Source: Unio delphinus
Lineage: Eukaryota > Mollusca > Bivalvia > Unionida > Unionidae
DNA: 64,000 nucleotides
NCBI GenBank assembly: GCA_029339505.1
Contig: JAQISU010000098.1
Coordinates: 729,001-793,000 of the forward strand
Direction of reading: 5' to 3'
Shown: positions 32,888-44,480 of the stretch, piece by piece
Position numbering within the stretch: the stretch's first letter is position 1
How the letters are laid out: every line of letters starts with the position of its first letter
Notes under the pieces: model-generated
Database searches by the model: none
Told to the model about the DNA's origin: nothing
Seen by the model: only the letters and a program-made list of their open reading frames with translations
Translations under genes and position numbers: made by a program

Positions 32888-33211
32888 CTATTTGTCTAAT
32901 TTGTTATTTGCTTTAGTTATAAGTCTTTGAATGTAATCTTGAGGGTTTTTTATAATTTTGTCATCGTTGGGGTCAATGACGGTATTTTTTATTCGCTTGT
33001 CGTAATAGCGCTTTAGATCCCTGTATCGTTTGCCGCCACAACTGAGACACAACTGCGATTTTCCCCTTACCCCCACCCCACATCGGAGGCACGGGAGGGG
33101 GCCAAGGGAACCGTTGCAAACGCTCTGTAAATGATACCCACAGAATTCGCTTCTGCATGATTTGTTACAAGGGATTGTTGATCCAATCATAAGCCATTTG
33201 CAGTGATTCAT
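32888..33211 (-). CDS. Zinc-finger protein of Polinton B
   Basis: An open 107-residue frame. Cysteines are arranged in two groups: CNKSCRSEFCGYH near residues 15-27 and CLRCGVG...CLSCGG near 41-60. A basic region follows (KRYRDLKRYYDKRIK). The pattern suggests two zinc-binding knuckles; similar small Cys-rich proteins occur in Polintons. It is divergent from the polymerase gene, with a 39-bp gap, which suggests an early or regulatory protein. Nucleic-acid binding is inferred. Confidence 0.65.
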   Translation of the reverse strand: MNHCKWLMIGSTIPCNKSCRSEFCGYHLQSVCNGSLGPLPCLRCGVGVRGKSQLCLSCGGKRYRDLKRYYDKRIKNTVIDPNDDKIIKNPQDYIQRLITKANNKLDK

Positions 33212-33250
33212 TATATATAAATTTCTTATTTAAATACTTGTTTTAATTGT
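33212..33250. promoter_or_regulatory. Divergent promoter between zinc-finger and polymerase genes (B)
   Basis: The 39-bp spacer contains ATATATAAATTT and TATTTAAATACTTGTTTTAA. The latter is conserved in A (23270-23297). Confidence 0.55.
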
Positions 33251-36200
33251 ATGACTGAGGAATTCGAGAGATTATCAGCAATTGAGCCCTACAAAAATAT
33301 TAAATTCAATCTCGATAGAACCCTCAAAGATGTGCCAAAACGGGCAGTAAATGATAACAGCTTGATAAAAAAAATTCGTGACTGTGCTATTGAATTCAAG
33401 CGTGATGGAGCATCTCATAGCTGGTCAACATTTCGAATTGATGGTGCTGTTGATGCCACCATGAACGACGAAAACGCAGCTACGATAATATCACAACTTG
33501 ACAGCAAAAAAGTATTTTTTTATAGTGAAATTCATTATCCGTGTAGAGTCAACCGGTTGGATTATACGAGACAAATTTGAACCAAAGACAAGAAAAAAGT
33601 CGTTGTTAGCCGTGATTCTAAGCCGGGTCTGTTAACTGGAATTGACAAACCATACTATGAACGAGCGTACCCTGAAACAGCAGTTGTTTATGGGATATAT
33701 CCGTTAAATGAAAAACCTGATATAGGAAAACTAAAACCAATGAAATACTCGTCGCCGGCGACCTCGTCGCTGAATTGTGTAGCAGAACGAATAACAGAGC
33801 ATTTTACAAATACATCCCGAGGGAACAAACTAAATGATTTACGGCGTAGCAAAATAGCTCAATGGGGTTTAACAGTCAAAGAGCGCATAGCAACTATTAG
33901 CGATATAGCGAAATTAGAAACAACACTGAGATCTCCAATAACCGTTATGACGATAACCGGAAAAGTATTATTTGAATCAAAATGTAACAAAAATGGAGCC
34001 CCAATTAAAATTATTGATCATAACGAACACGCATAGACATCCGCGGTCACAATATTTCCACGGAACAGAACAATAAAGTATATACCCACGGAATTCTTGG
34101 GAGAAGAATTTTCCAAGGATGGATTTCTCGTTGAAAAGAAACTATTCGATGCTATTGCGCATTTGAGTAAAAACGACCCCGTGTCAGTGTGGTTACTTCG
34201 CAGCGCTGAAAATCAAACGGATATTTTTGATCAGTTTGTAAGACCAAATGGTGAATTATACCGCACTGAAGCGTTTCACAACAAGATGAAGAAAAAACAA
34301 ACAGCTAGTGTGTTTTTAACATGTGGCGAAGCCAACAACAATGATGAAATTGTCAATGATGAACAATTATTGACAAACTGTTTTACAATTCCGTCGGTTG
34401 CAGCTCATTTTGCAAGAAAGAAAAACACATGAAAACCAACACGAACTGAATTCTTGCAAGATATTGAGGCTTGTTACCTCGAATTTAATCATGGCGGTTT
34501 ATGCAATAACAAATACGACCGTGAAAGTATCATTTCAGTTGATATGGTTGCTTGTTATCCAGCGAGTTTTCTTGGTTATAGAGAGTGTACTGAGTATTTT
34601 AAACGATTTGGACACCCCGTACATGAAATGACTCGTGCTGCGATTAATGAACCACTGCCTGATTTTGATTTAACCGGTTTTGCTCGTGTAGTATCATTAG
34701 AATTCGCAGCAGGACTTCATCGCTGTTGTTATATTTGAATTGGTAGACACATGTCTGAAAAGAAGTGGCTGCCAATAGCGTTATTACGGTTCATGATTGA
34801 TACAAAAATGTTAATTTCGTTGACAGTCAGTGAAGCAATTATATGATATCGGAAACAAACTAATGTCTGGTTACCAGAACCAGAAAGTCTTGATAGTATA
34901 ATTGACGAATCCAGAAAACATATTCAGGCAGATGAAAAATGTATCATTGAGTCGTCCAAACGGGTATTTAATCAACGAAACAATGAAGCAAAAGATCTCG
35001 GCAGAAGGACAATTGGAAAATTCACTCAGGGAGGGAAAAATGTGACTATAAAAGATATTCTTCACGGTTGATTATAGATAACAACGAATATGACTTTGTA
35101 ATTGCAGATGCAGTATCTAAGGGTATATATGTCGATCGTAAAGACGCTTTCCTGTCCGATGGAACAAAATTGGGTACAATTGTTACTTACAGTGACGGTT
35201 ACAGTTCTCCGTATACACATTTGAGGTCGTCTATGCTGAGTTATGCTTGTATCAATTTATTTTCAATGATAAATAGATTTCCTGACACTGCGGATAGAGT
35301 TGCAGTTGATTCATTTTACATTGACAAAAAGTACATCAACGAGGTGATTAAATTTACTAGCGGTAGCAATGCTATTGGTGACGAGCACTGGGGTACATGG
35401 AGAATTAAAAAGGAAACGCTGCGTGATTATCCTAAATCAGCAGACGTTGAGATTAAAACAATTACTTACACGGCGATAATTTATCAGAACGTTCTAATGA
35501 ACCACCGATATCTGATCCAGTTTGTAGATATAAAACAGTTTATTTAAACGGTTACGGCGGGTCAGGAAAGACGACTCGTGCGATTGAATTGTATCGAGGG
35601 AAAAATCCTACGGATTTCACAAACATGATTGTGCTGACACCAACCCATAGACTTGCAAGAGAAATAAAACAACGAAACGTTGAAGCTTGTACTTATCACA
35701 GCTCTTTTGGATACAAAGGTGATGAATGGACCCGTGAAAGAATGGGTGAGAAATTCATTCCTGAAATCATTATTTGGGATGAGATATGTACGGTTTTGGT
35801 AGATGTATTAAAAATGTTTCTTGATTGGTTACTGCGCGCGAATACAAAGGTGATAATGTGTGGAGATCATGGCCAACCACCACCATTTGTTGGCAGGGGT
35901 CCAAATGATTGGTTGAAAGGGTTTGTTGACTATTATGAAGAAATTGATACTGACTACAGAGCACTTGATGAACAATTATGTGAGGTCAAGAAATTAATTA
36001 AATTACAACTGGATAGAATCCAATGCGAAATAATCAGAGAAATAATTCCTGAAACTCCCATGGAGGAATTTTGGGAAACATGGAGACCAAATGATTTTGT
36101 AGTGGCAAGTAGAAAGATAGTCAGAGACACACTTCAGCGAAAGTTGTTTCACTTGCATCATAAAGAAAAATTTCCAACACTTCCAACACCGTTGTGTAAT

Positions 36201-36815
36201 AGACCCTCGGATACACGAAAACAGAATATTGAAGTTGAAATTCCAGGACGCCTGACAGAGTCAGGAACAGAAAAACAAACACTAGTGTTAAATGATATTG
36301 TGTTGGTTGATATCAGTGCTGTCGAAGACGGATTGCGTGCTGATAAATCGCCATGGATGCTAGGTTACGTAACGACGATACATTCCTCGCAGGGATTAAC
36401 TATATCGGATACAATTGTTTGGATAGTCGATAATCGCAATGAGTGGTCAAATTTAGTCTATCTTGCAGTATCCAGAGTACGGCGAATAAATCAACTTCGA
36501 AGAATTGTTTTAGATAATGACACCACAATGGATGATATTGATGTTAAAATTATTGATAAAAAACTCTCCGGTTACAAACAACAAGACAAAAAAGAAAAAC
36601 AACGAGAATTTGACATTGATGCTAAATTAATAATTACACTAAAGCAACAACAGAATAATCACTGCGCGAGTTGCAATTGTATAATGCGTTGGCAGTATTC
36701 CGATAAAGATCCTTGACAATTTACCGTAGACAGAAAAAATAACAGTCTCGGTCATATCAGAAACAATGTGATGTTGACTTGTCTTGAGTGCAATAGACGC
36801 AACGGCACAAGTTAA
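33251..36815 (+). pseudogene. Family B DNA polymerase - SF1 helicase - HNH fusion gene of Polinton B
   Basis: One long gene, about 1190 codons. Polymerase motif A is SVDMVACYPASF (near 34540). A motif-B-like block, DLGRRTIGKFTQGG, lies near 35010. Motif C is VAVDSFYID (near 35305). A helicase follows: Walker A YGGSGKTT (35551), motif II IIWDEICTV, motif III CGDHGQPPPF, TIHSSQGLT and YLAVSRV. The end carries an HNH/zinc motif (HCASCNC ... LTCLECNRR). At least five stops and two frameshifts break it, including one between polymerase and helicase. In A that junction is in one frame, so the fusion is original. A clear exonuclease domain was not found. The role is replication of the element. Confidence 0.88.
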
Positions 36816-37761
36816 GACCATGCGGTGGCAATTGAGTATCGTCAGGAATCACTTGTAGTTGTTCGCGTGTAAAATCCCGCTGAGGGGCAGTTGAATCCAA
36901 TTTATAGATTGCTGGTCTACCAGTTGATCGTGTTATAGTAGATATTTTATGCGTAGTGACACTCCAAATAGGGTCAGTAGCTCTTTTTGTGCCACCTTCG
37001 AGCTCTCCTGGTTCATATAAATAGCTCACGGTGACATTGCCGAGAATTGACTGGGAAACGCTATCTTTTTGTGGTTGTGGTATATACTTTTTTATTGCGT
37101 TGTTAGGTTTCATATTGATTATTCGAGTAATCTCGTTATTTAGCGCTGCAACTACCCTTGGTAACCTTTTGATCCATTCACGAGATCTTTTTTCTTGGAT
37201 GAATTCTTTTGCGTATTGATATCCAAATAACCGCTCAGCAAGAGTCCGATTAAATCGTTCTACAATTCCCTGATCGCGATGTAGTTCAGTATGTCAATGT
37301 CGTATTGTGACATTGTGATGTTTCATTGTGGATGCAACCACACCTTGAAATTCCTTGCCAGGATCAACTTGTAATAGATTTGGTCAGCGTAGTGAACCTC
37401 GTCGATAAATTCTTTCTAATACAGAAGCTACTTCAGTGGCCGACTTTGTTTTTAGCGGTTCTGCTTGTTTGTATCGATTCGCAACATCAACTACAGTTAA
37501 CGCGTATTTATAACCGTCGTCATGCGGCAAAAATAATAAATCAGCTTGATGAACTTCATTGGGTACGATAACATCAAAATGTGAAAAGTTGATTTGCTTA
37601 GGACGCGGTAAATAGATTTGCCATATAGCCTGTTTAGATAACCAATTAGCCGCAGTGGTCTTTTTTACTTTTGCAGCGTTGGCGAGTTCACTGATTGCTG
37701 CTTTACCCTTCCAGTATCCTAACGGAGAATAAATAGATTTTATATTATTAATTACCAGCAC
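36757..37761 (-). pseudogene. rve-type integrase of Polinton B (broken)
   Basis: It converges with and overlaps the end of the polymerase gene. There is an N-terminal helix-turn-helix-like region (AAISELANAAKVKKTTAANWL), then the RNase H-like core with Asp in HQADLLFLP, Asp in LLQVDPGKEF, and Glu in GIVERFNRTLAE. The C-terminal domain has GELEGGTKRATDPIW and FTREQLQVIPDD. All three catalytic acids are present. A stop at 37384 and frameshifts split the gene. The expected start codon reads ATA. It would insert the element with target duplication. Confidence 0.85.
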
Positions 37762-38274
37762 CTAACATCAATTTGCCTTTCATAGCGGATTTTAATAACC
37801 ATTAAGCCAACTTTTCTTTGAAAGATTTATCAGGAATAGCATTTAACGCATGAATTAATTTTACAACCGCGAGATGTCTAAGCTGCAAATTGCTGCTTTT
37901 ATATGCAACATCATGAGCATGACACGCCTTATCAATAGCGTTTATTGGTTCTTCACCACGTCGAGGTTGATTTTGATCATCGAGTCTGATCTCTAATTAT
38001 CGTGTTCCTGGGCCACAGTAACTATATCCTGGAATGTGTTTTTCTCCTGGATACTTTGCCCATGGGGTTCCAGGGAGTTTTTCTAACTTGGCTGCAATAT
38101 CACCTCCTCGTTCTTTTTTTTAAAACATCTCCGGATTTCATAGAAACAAATTTAATTTTTTTATGCCACATGTTGCACACCTACCTGTAAGTGCTGATCT
38201 GTTATTGCTAGCTGTAATCGTCGTCACATCATTTGTGCTAGTACGCGTTTTACACTTCACACAATATAGATCCA
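37748..38274 (-). pseudogene. Zinc-ribbon/phospholipase A2 protein of Polinton B (broken)
   Basis: It starts MDLYCVKCKTRT and is the homologue of the intact gene at 45002-44481. The phospholipase part keeps YSYCGPGTR and ACHAHDVAY, with the catalytic His-Asp pair. Frameshifts near 38160 and a stop break it. The start codon is only 6 bp from that of the divergent ATPase gene. Confidence 0.8.
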
Positions 38275-38280
38275 TAATTT

Positions 38281-38948
38281 ATGTATAGAGATATGAATGT
38301 AATTGATTTTTCAGCGGCTAAAACAAGAGAACCAGTTAAGCATCATGCAGCGCTATCCAACTCTATCCGTGCAATTATAATTGGACCATCTGGATCCGGC
38401 AAGACGCAATTGTTACTCAATTTAATAATGAGATGGATGAAGTGGGATATGTATTTAGTTGCTCCTAGTGTAGATGATCAGCGATGCTACGAAGTGTTAA
38501 AGGATTTTAACGAGAATGCATCAGAAATTAAAGGTGAGAACATCATGGATTTTATAACTGATATTGACGAGGCACCATCCATGAATGACCTTGATGGGAG
38601 CATTAACAATTTAGTCGTATACGATGATGTAATGTTAGACAATCAAAAAACCCAGCTAGAATATTTTCCCGAGGCAGGCATAAAAACACTGACGTGATAT
38701 ATGTCACTCAACGCTACACTCAGATTCCAAAAGTGATCAGAGATAACTGTAATATACTTGCTGTGTTTAACGGCGTTGATACACATACGATGCGAAATAT
38801 TTGGCAGACATGGTGTTTTGATATGGACTTCAGTCTATTTCGAAATTTCTTTAGTCATGCTCAGTCGGTCCCACACGGATTTATAACAATAAATTTACAT
38901 GACCCTCGGACACGATATCGTATCGGACTTGATCATATATTCGGTTGA
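38281..38948 (+). pseudogene. FtsK/HerA-type packaging ATPase of Polinton B
   Basis: The first piece (38281-38697) has Walker A, IIIGPSGSGKTQ, and Walker B, NLVVYDDVM. The second (38694-38948) has the sensor-like IYVTQRYTQIPKVIRDN and a conserved C-terminus (HDPRTRYRIGLDHIFG). One frameshift at about 38695 separates them. It is the genome-packaging motor of Polinton particles. It lies next to the right inverted repeat, as in A. Confidence 0.88.
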
Positions 38949-38959
38949 AATCGTAAATG

Positions 38960-39149
38960 ATTTTCATCATGAATAATTTATTAACTAGCAGCGGCTAGGG
39001 GCGCAATGGCGTCATTTTGTTTTTTTGCTGGAAAATCCCTTAGGATTTCACTGAAGCGTTATTTTGCCAAAAGGACAGCATTTATTGGAAGCCTTGGATT
39101 AGCGAATGGACGCCTGGAAAAAGTTGTAGGATTCGCCCTCGCTGCTGCT
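38960..39149. repeat. Right terminal inverted repeat of Polinton B
   Basis: Reverse complement of 23557-23744 with few differences. It ends CCCTCGCTGCTGCT, followed by the AAAGG duplication at 39150-39154. Confidence 0.92.
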
Positions 39150-39154
39150 AAAGG

Positions 39155-40158
39155 TATTTTTTAGAATAAAATTCATTATCCCTTTAGACACTGGAGATTG
39201 GATTATTCGGGATAAATTTGAACCCATCTTGAAGGATAAAAAAAACTGTCACTGTGAGTCAAGATTCCAAACCAGGAATTCTGACTGGAATTGACAAACC
39301 GTATTACGAGAGATCTTATCCTATAACAGCAGTTGTTTATGGGATATATCCGTTAAATGATAAACCGAGTATTGAAAAACTAGCACCGATGAAACTGTCG
39401 TCGTTGAATTGTGTAGCAGAACGAATATTAGAACACTTCACAAATGCATTGCGTGGAAATAAATTGACTGATCTAAGACGCAAAAAAATAGCCTAGTGGT
39501 GTCTAACAGTAAAGGAGCGGGGGGCAACAATTCAAAATGTGGCAGCGTTAGAACGAATACTAAAATTCCGAATATCAGTAATGACGATAACATGCGAGAT
39601 ATTATACGAACCGAGATATAAATCGAGAGGAGCTCCAATTAAAATTTTTGATCATAATGAACACGCATGGACATCTGCAGTAACAATATTTCCGCGGGAT
39701 AGAACCATAAAATATATACGCGCAGAGTTCTCCGGAGAAGAGAAACTATTTGATTTTATTCACCAGTTGAGTAAAAAAGATCCCGTGTCAGTGTGGTTAC
39801 TACACAGTTTTGAGTACGAAGAGGGCAGATTCGATCAATTTGTAAGACCCAATGGAGAATTATACCGCACTGAAACCCTCCAACACGCAATGAAAAAACT
39901 AGCTAGTAGTTTCTCGGAGAGTTTCGACGACGAACAACTACTAACAAACTGTTTTACAATTCCGTCGGTTGCAGCTCATTTTGCGAGAAAGAGAAATACA
40001 TGGAAACCAATAAGAGCTGAATTTCTCACAGACATCAAATCAAGCTGTATATAATTTAACCACGGTGGATTATGGAATACAAAATACACCGCTGAAACTA
40101 TTATTTCAGTTGATATAGTCGCGTGTTATCCGGCGAGTTTTCTCGGGTACGGAGAATG
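39155..40158 (+). pseudogene. Polymerase-helicase gene of Polinton A, second part
   Basis: It continues the A gene after Polinton B. Open pieces include 39254-39496 (ILTGIDKPYYERSYP) and 39539-40054. Motif A (SVDIVACYPASFLGYGE) is at 40108-40158. Breaks occur at 39174-39250, 39494 and 40052. The gene is then interrupted by a 1.2-kb insertion after GGAGAATG. Confidence 0.85.
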
Positions 40159-41391
40159 ACTGAACTGGGTGTTTTTGAGTTGCCACCGCCCTCTAGGGGC
40201 ATATGGGCAACTTTTATAGCTACCATATCGGTAGCCATTTAGGTGGGAGGGGATGTTACTCCCTCCCTTAGAAGTGCTTAATTGCACTATCAGTTAAGGC
40301 GTTCCCCTGAATTACTAAAAAGTAACTATCAGGGGAAATGAAAGCCTATATTGGGGGTGGGTAGGAATAGTACCCACACACACCCACCCCTATCATCCAA
40401 TCGAGCTGTAAATAAGGTAGCGAGGGGAAATGTTTCCTCATTTCGCTAGTAATTTTGGTGAGCGGAATCGGCAAAGGTGGAAAGGGTCCAGGTCCAGGAG
40501 GCGCGGGCGACACAGCAGCACACACAGGCCACGCAAAGAGACAGACAGCAAGGCGACGAACGCAGCATACACCTGAAACAAAAGAGCCCTACTTATTTCA
40601 AATTTAGTCCAGTTTTACTAATGGACAGACCTAAATTCCAATAATGTGTTAGCCACCTGTGCAATTATTCAAATATTAAAGTTGAAGAATTGTTATTTAA
40701 CATCCTATTGTTCTAAAAATCTAGTACATAAGTGTACATAAATTAAGTCCCTAACAATTTAGAAAATTAAAATGTCTAAACGACATATAGTAGTGTAGTC
40801 AATGTTAGTTTGTTTTTAGTTATGAATTTTGCTGGAGGTACCAAAATAAGTCATATTAGCTTTTTAGGGCCACGGAATAGTTATTCAAAGAGGGGTACTC
40901 GTAACCAAATGAGTCCCCTATTATTCAGGCAAGTGAAATGGCAATGTGAAGTCACATCTTGCTCCGCAGGCTTCGTCTTGTCGGGGTGCAGCAGGAGTAA
41001 GCCACAGAGTTTCTCATGCAGCCTTTATCCCTGCTGTCTGGTTAAATTGTATCTCTACTTTGCTGAACACTGGTTCTGGAAACGTTTTCTACTCCACCCC
41101 CGCCATGTGCCTGGTCGGCCATCTTGGTTTGCCACGTGGAGGCATTTCTATGTCCAGCATCGTGTTGATTTTACAGTAGTCTATCTGGTGGCTGGAAAAT
41201 CAGTGGTGAAGTCTAATAGTAGAGATAAACTCGATACTAATGCTCCTTGCTACTCGTATGGGTCCATTATATGTTGGTACTCCTAAATGGTAGCAGTTAT
41301 CTCACTGTATCCCATGCTTTCACTCTGTATAGCTGCTGTCCCGGTCCTGCCTGCTCAACGTTCACTGCCTGAATGGAATGAATGTGAATAT
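40159..41391. mobile_element. 1.2-kb insertion with 14-bp target duplication
   Basis: GGGTACGGAGAATG occurs at 40145-40158 and 41392-41405, and removing one copy restores collinearity with B. The insert has no inverted ends and finishes AATGGAATGAATGTGAATAT. A long, perfect duplication without inverted repeats suggests a 5'-truncated non-LTR element or large SINE. The internal open frame at 40810-41286 shows no domain that I recognise. Confidence 0.75.
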
Positions 41392-41405
41392 GGGTACGGA
41401 GAATG

Positions 41406-43538
41406 CGCTGAATACTTCAAGCGATTTTGACATCCCACACACGAGATGGCCCGTGTTGCGATTAATGGGCCACTGCCTGATTTTGATTTAACCGGATTCG
41501 CTCGTATGGTATCATTTGAATTAGCTACAGGACTTCATCCGTGCTGTTATGTTTGGATTGGTAGACATATGTCTGAAAAACACTGGATGACAATAGTGCT
41601 GTTACGGTATATGATTGATTGTTGAATGGTGATATCGCTGATTGAAAGTGAAGCGATTATATCCTATCGAACTCAGACTGAAGTCTGGTTACCACAACCC
41701 AATCTAGATAGTATAATCAGCAAACAAAGAAAACAGTTTTCCGATCTTGACGAAGAAAATATCGTGAAATGGTCCAAACAGTTATTTGAAGTTAGAAATA
41801 AAGACGCAAAGGATCTTGGTAGAAGAATAATTGGTAAATTTATTCAAGGTGGAAAATACGATAATAAACGATATTCTTCACGGTTGATTATAGATAGCAT
41901 GGAGTACGATTTAATAATCGCGGATATAACATCTAAGGGTATTTATGTCGATCGTAAAGACGCTTTCTTGTCCGATGGAACAAAATTTGGTACAATTGTT
42001 ACTTACGCAGACGGAGAAAATCTTCAGTATACACATTTGAGGGCGTCTATGCTAGCTTATGCTTCTATCAATTTATTTTCGATGATAAATAGATTTCCTG
42101 ACACCGCAGTTAGAGTAGCCACTGATTCATTTTATATAGATGTAAAACATCGAGAAGCAGTGGTTGAATTCACCAATTCTGACGAGAGCTGGGGATCATG
42201 GAGAATTAAGCGGGAAATACTGTGTGACTATTCCAAATTAGCAGATGTTACGATTGAAGATAAATATTTGAAAAATAATCAGATATCAGAACTATCTAAT
42301 GCACCGCTGATATCTGATCCAATATGTAGATAAAAAAAAAACAGCTACCTAAACGGCTGTGGCGAGTCAGGAAAGACGACTCGTGCGATTGAATTATGAT
42401 TGTGCTAACACCAACACACAGACTCGCCAGAGAGATGAAACAACGAGGAATTAATGCCTGTACTTATCACAGTTTTATTCGATGGAAAGGCGATGAATGG
42501 ACTCCTGAACGAATGGGTGAGAAATTTATTCCTAAAGTCATTCTTTGGGATGAGATATGCACGGTGTCATTAGATGTATTACAAAGATTTCTCGATTGGT
42601 TATTGTTAGCGAATACAGAAGTAATAATGTGCTGCGATCATGGCCAACCACCACCATTTGTCGGTTTATCGCCACAAGATTGGCTGAAGAATTTTGTAGA
42701 CTATTATGAAGAAATTAATACTGATCATGGAGCACTTGATGAACAATTACGCGAGTTCAAAAAACTAATTAGATTACAACCGGATAGAATCCAGTGTGAA
42801 ATAGCGCGTGAAATAATTTCAGAAACACCATTAAAAGATTTTCGGGAAGCGTGGAGACCAAACGATTTGATAATCGCAAGTAGAAAGATAGTCAGAGACA
42901 CACTTCAGATGAAGTTATTTGAATTGCATAAAGAAAAATTTGCTACACTTCCAGTACCGTTGTGTTATAGGCCTTAGGATACACGAAAACAGAATATTGA
43001 AGTTGATATTCCAGGACAGCGTGAAAAGCAGAATTTAGTGTTAAATGATATTGTGCTGGTTGATATCAATGTCGTCGAATATGCATTGCGCGCTGATAAA
43101 TCCCCATGGACGCTAGGTTACTCAGCGACGATACATTCTTCACAGGGATTGACTATATCAGATACAATTGTTTGGATGGTGGATAATCACATCGAGTGGT
43201 CGAATTTAGTTTATCTCGCAGTGTCCAGAGTATGAAGAATAAATGATATTTCAGCCTTGACAGAGTAAAGGACATAATCAAAAAAAAACCTTTCTGGTTA
43301 TAAGCAATAGGATAAAAAAAATAACAGAGAATTTGATATTGATGCTGAATTAATAATTACACTGAAACAACAACAGAATAATCACTGCGCGAGTTGCAAT
43401 TGTATAATACGTTGGTGTTGATCGGATAAAGATCCTCGCCAATTTACCGTAGACAGAAAAAAAAGCAGTATTGGTCAGACTAGAGACGATGTGATGCTGA
43501 CTTGTCTTGAGTGCAACTGACGCAGAGGTGCTAGTTAA
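41406..43538 (+). pseudogene. Polymerase-helicase gene of Polinton A, third part
   Basis: Open pieces are 41626-42333 (motif-B-like DLGRRIIGKFIQGGK, motif C VATDSFYID, ending ISDPICR), 42396-42977 (helicase: LTPTHRLAREMKQR, ILWDEICTV, CCDHGQPPPF) and 43038-43235 (TIHSSQGLT, YLAVSRV). The HNH end follows to 43538. Polymerase and helicase parts are joined in one frame up to the Walker A region, where a stop and a short deletion occur. The P-loop reads NGCGESGKTT. Confidence 0.86.
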
Positions 43539-44473
43539 GACCACGCGGCGGTAATTGAGTATCCTCGGGTATCACTTGTAGTTGTTCACGAGTAAATCCT
43601 CGCTAAGGAGCGGTCAAATCCAGTCTATAGATTGCTGGTCTACCCGTGGATCGTATTATACTAGATATTTTATGCGCGGTGACACTCCAAATAGGATCAG
43701 TAGTTCTTTTTGTGCCACCATCGAGTTCTCCTGGTTCATATAAATACGTAACTGTGGCATTACCGAGTACTGGTTGTTTCGAAAAATCTTTTTGCGGTTG
43801 TACGGGTATATACTTCTTTTTAATCGCGTTGTTAGGTTTCATATTAATCGTTCGAGTAACCTCATTATTTAGCGCGATAATTACGCCTTGTAATCTCTTG
43901 ACCCATTCACGGGATCCTTTATCCTGAATAAATTCCTTAGCATATTGATATCCGAATAACCCCTCAGCAAGTGTACGATTTAATTGTTTAACAATTGCCT
44001 GATCGCGATGTAGTGCATTATGCCCTCGTCGTAACGCGGTATTATGATTCTTCATCGTTGATAGAACCGCACCCTGAAATTCCTTGACATGATCAACTTG
44101 TAATAGATTTGGCCAACGCAGAGGACCCCTACGATAAATTCTTTCAAACGCAGAAGCCACTTCAGTTGATGATTTTGTCTTTAGCGGTTCTGCTTGTTTG
44201 TATCGACTCGCAACATCAACTACGGTTAGCGCATACTTGTAACCACCATCATGTGGCAGAAATAATATATCAGCTTGATGAACTTCATTAGGAACGATCA
44301 CATCAAAATGCGAGTAGTTAATTTGTTTAGGCGGCGGTATAAATTTGCCATATCGCCTGTTTGGATAACCAATTAGCCGCGGTGGTATATTTCACCGCTG
44401 CTGCGCTAGCGAGTTTACTGATTGCTGCCTTAATCCTCCAGTATCCTTTTGGAGAATAATAAATAGATTCCAT
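43531..44473 (-). pseudogene. rve-type integrase of Polinton A (catalytic Glu lost)
   Basis: It starts MESIYYSPKGYW, with a frameshift near 44340, then an open core (44301-43603). The first Asp (HQADILFLP) and second Asp (LLQVDHVKEF) are kept. In the third motif the residue matching Glu of VERFNRTL is Lys (VKQLNRTL). The C-terminal domain (GELDGGTKRTTDPIW, REQLQVIPEDTQLPP) follows after one stop. The stop codon overlaps the convergent polymerase gene end by 8 bp. Confidence 0.87.
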
Positions 44474-44480
44474 GTTGTTA

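Larger units (their letters stand above)
23557..39149. mobile_element. Polinton/Maverick element B, nested inside A
   Basis: The 15.6-kb element is bounded by inverted repeats of about 190 bp starting AGCAGCAGAGAGGG. A 5-bp duplication AAAGG flanks it (23552-23556, 39150-39154). Removing it rejoins A's polymerase gene to a sequence collinear with B's own (CTTG...GTATTTTTT...AATTCATTATCC), which proves the nesting. The full Polinton gene set is present once, in the same order and orientation as in A. Confidence 0.96.

Noticed and set aside
40810..41286. 158-codon open frame inside the 1.2-kb insertion
   Set aside because: No recognisable motif, odd composition, and it lies in a probable non-autonomous element.
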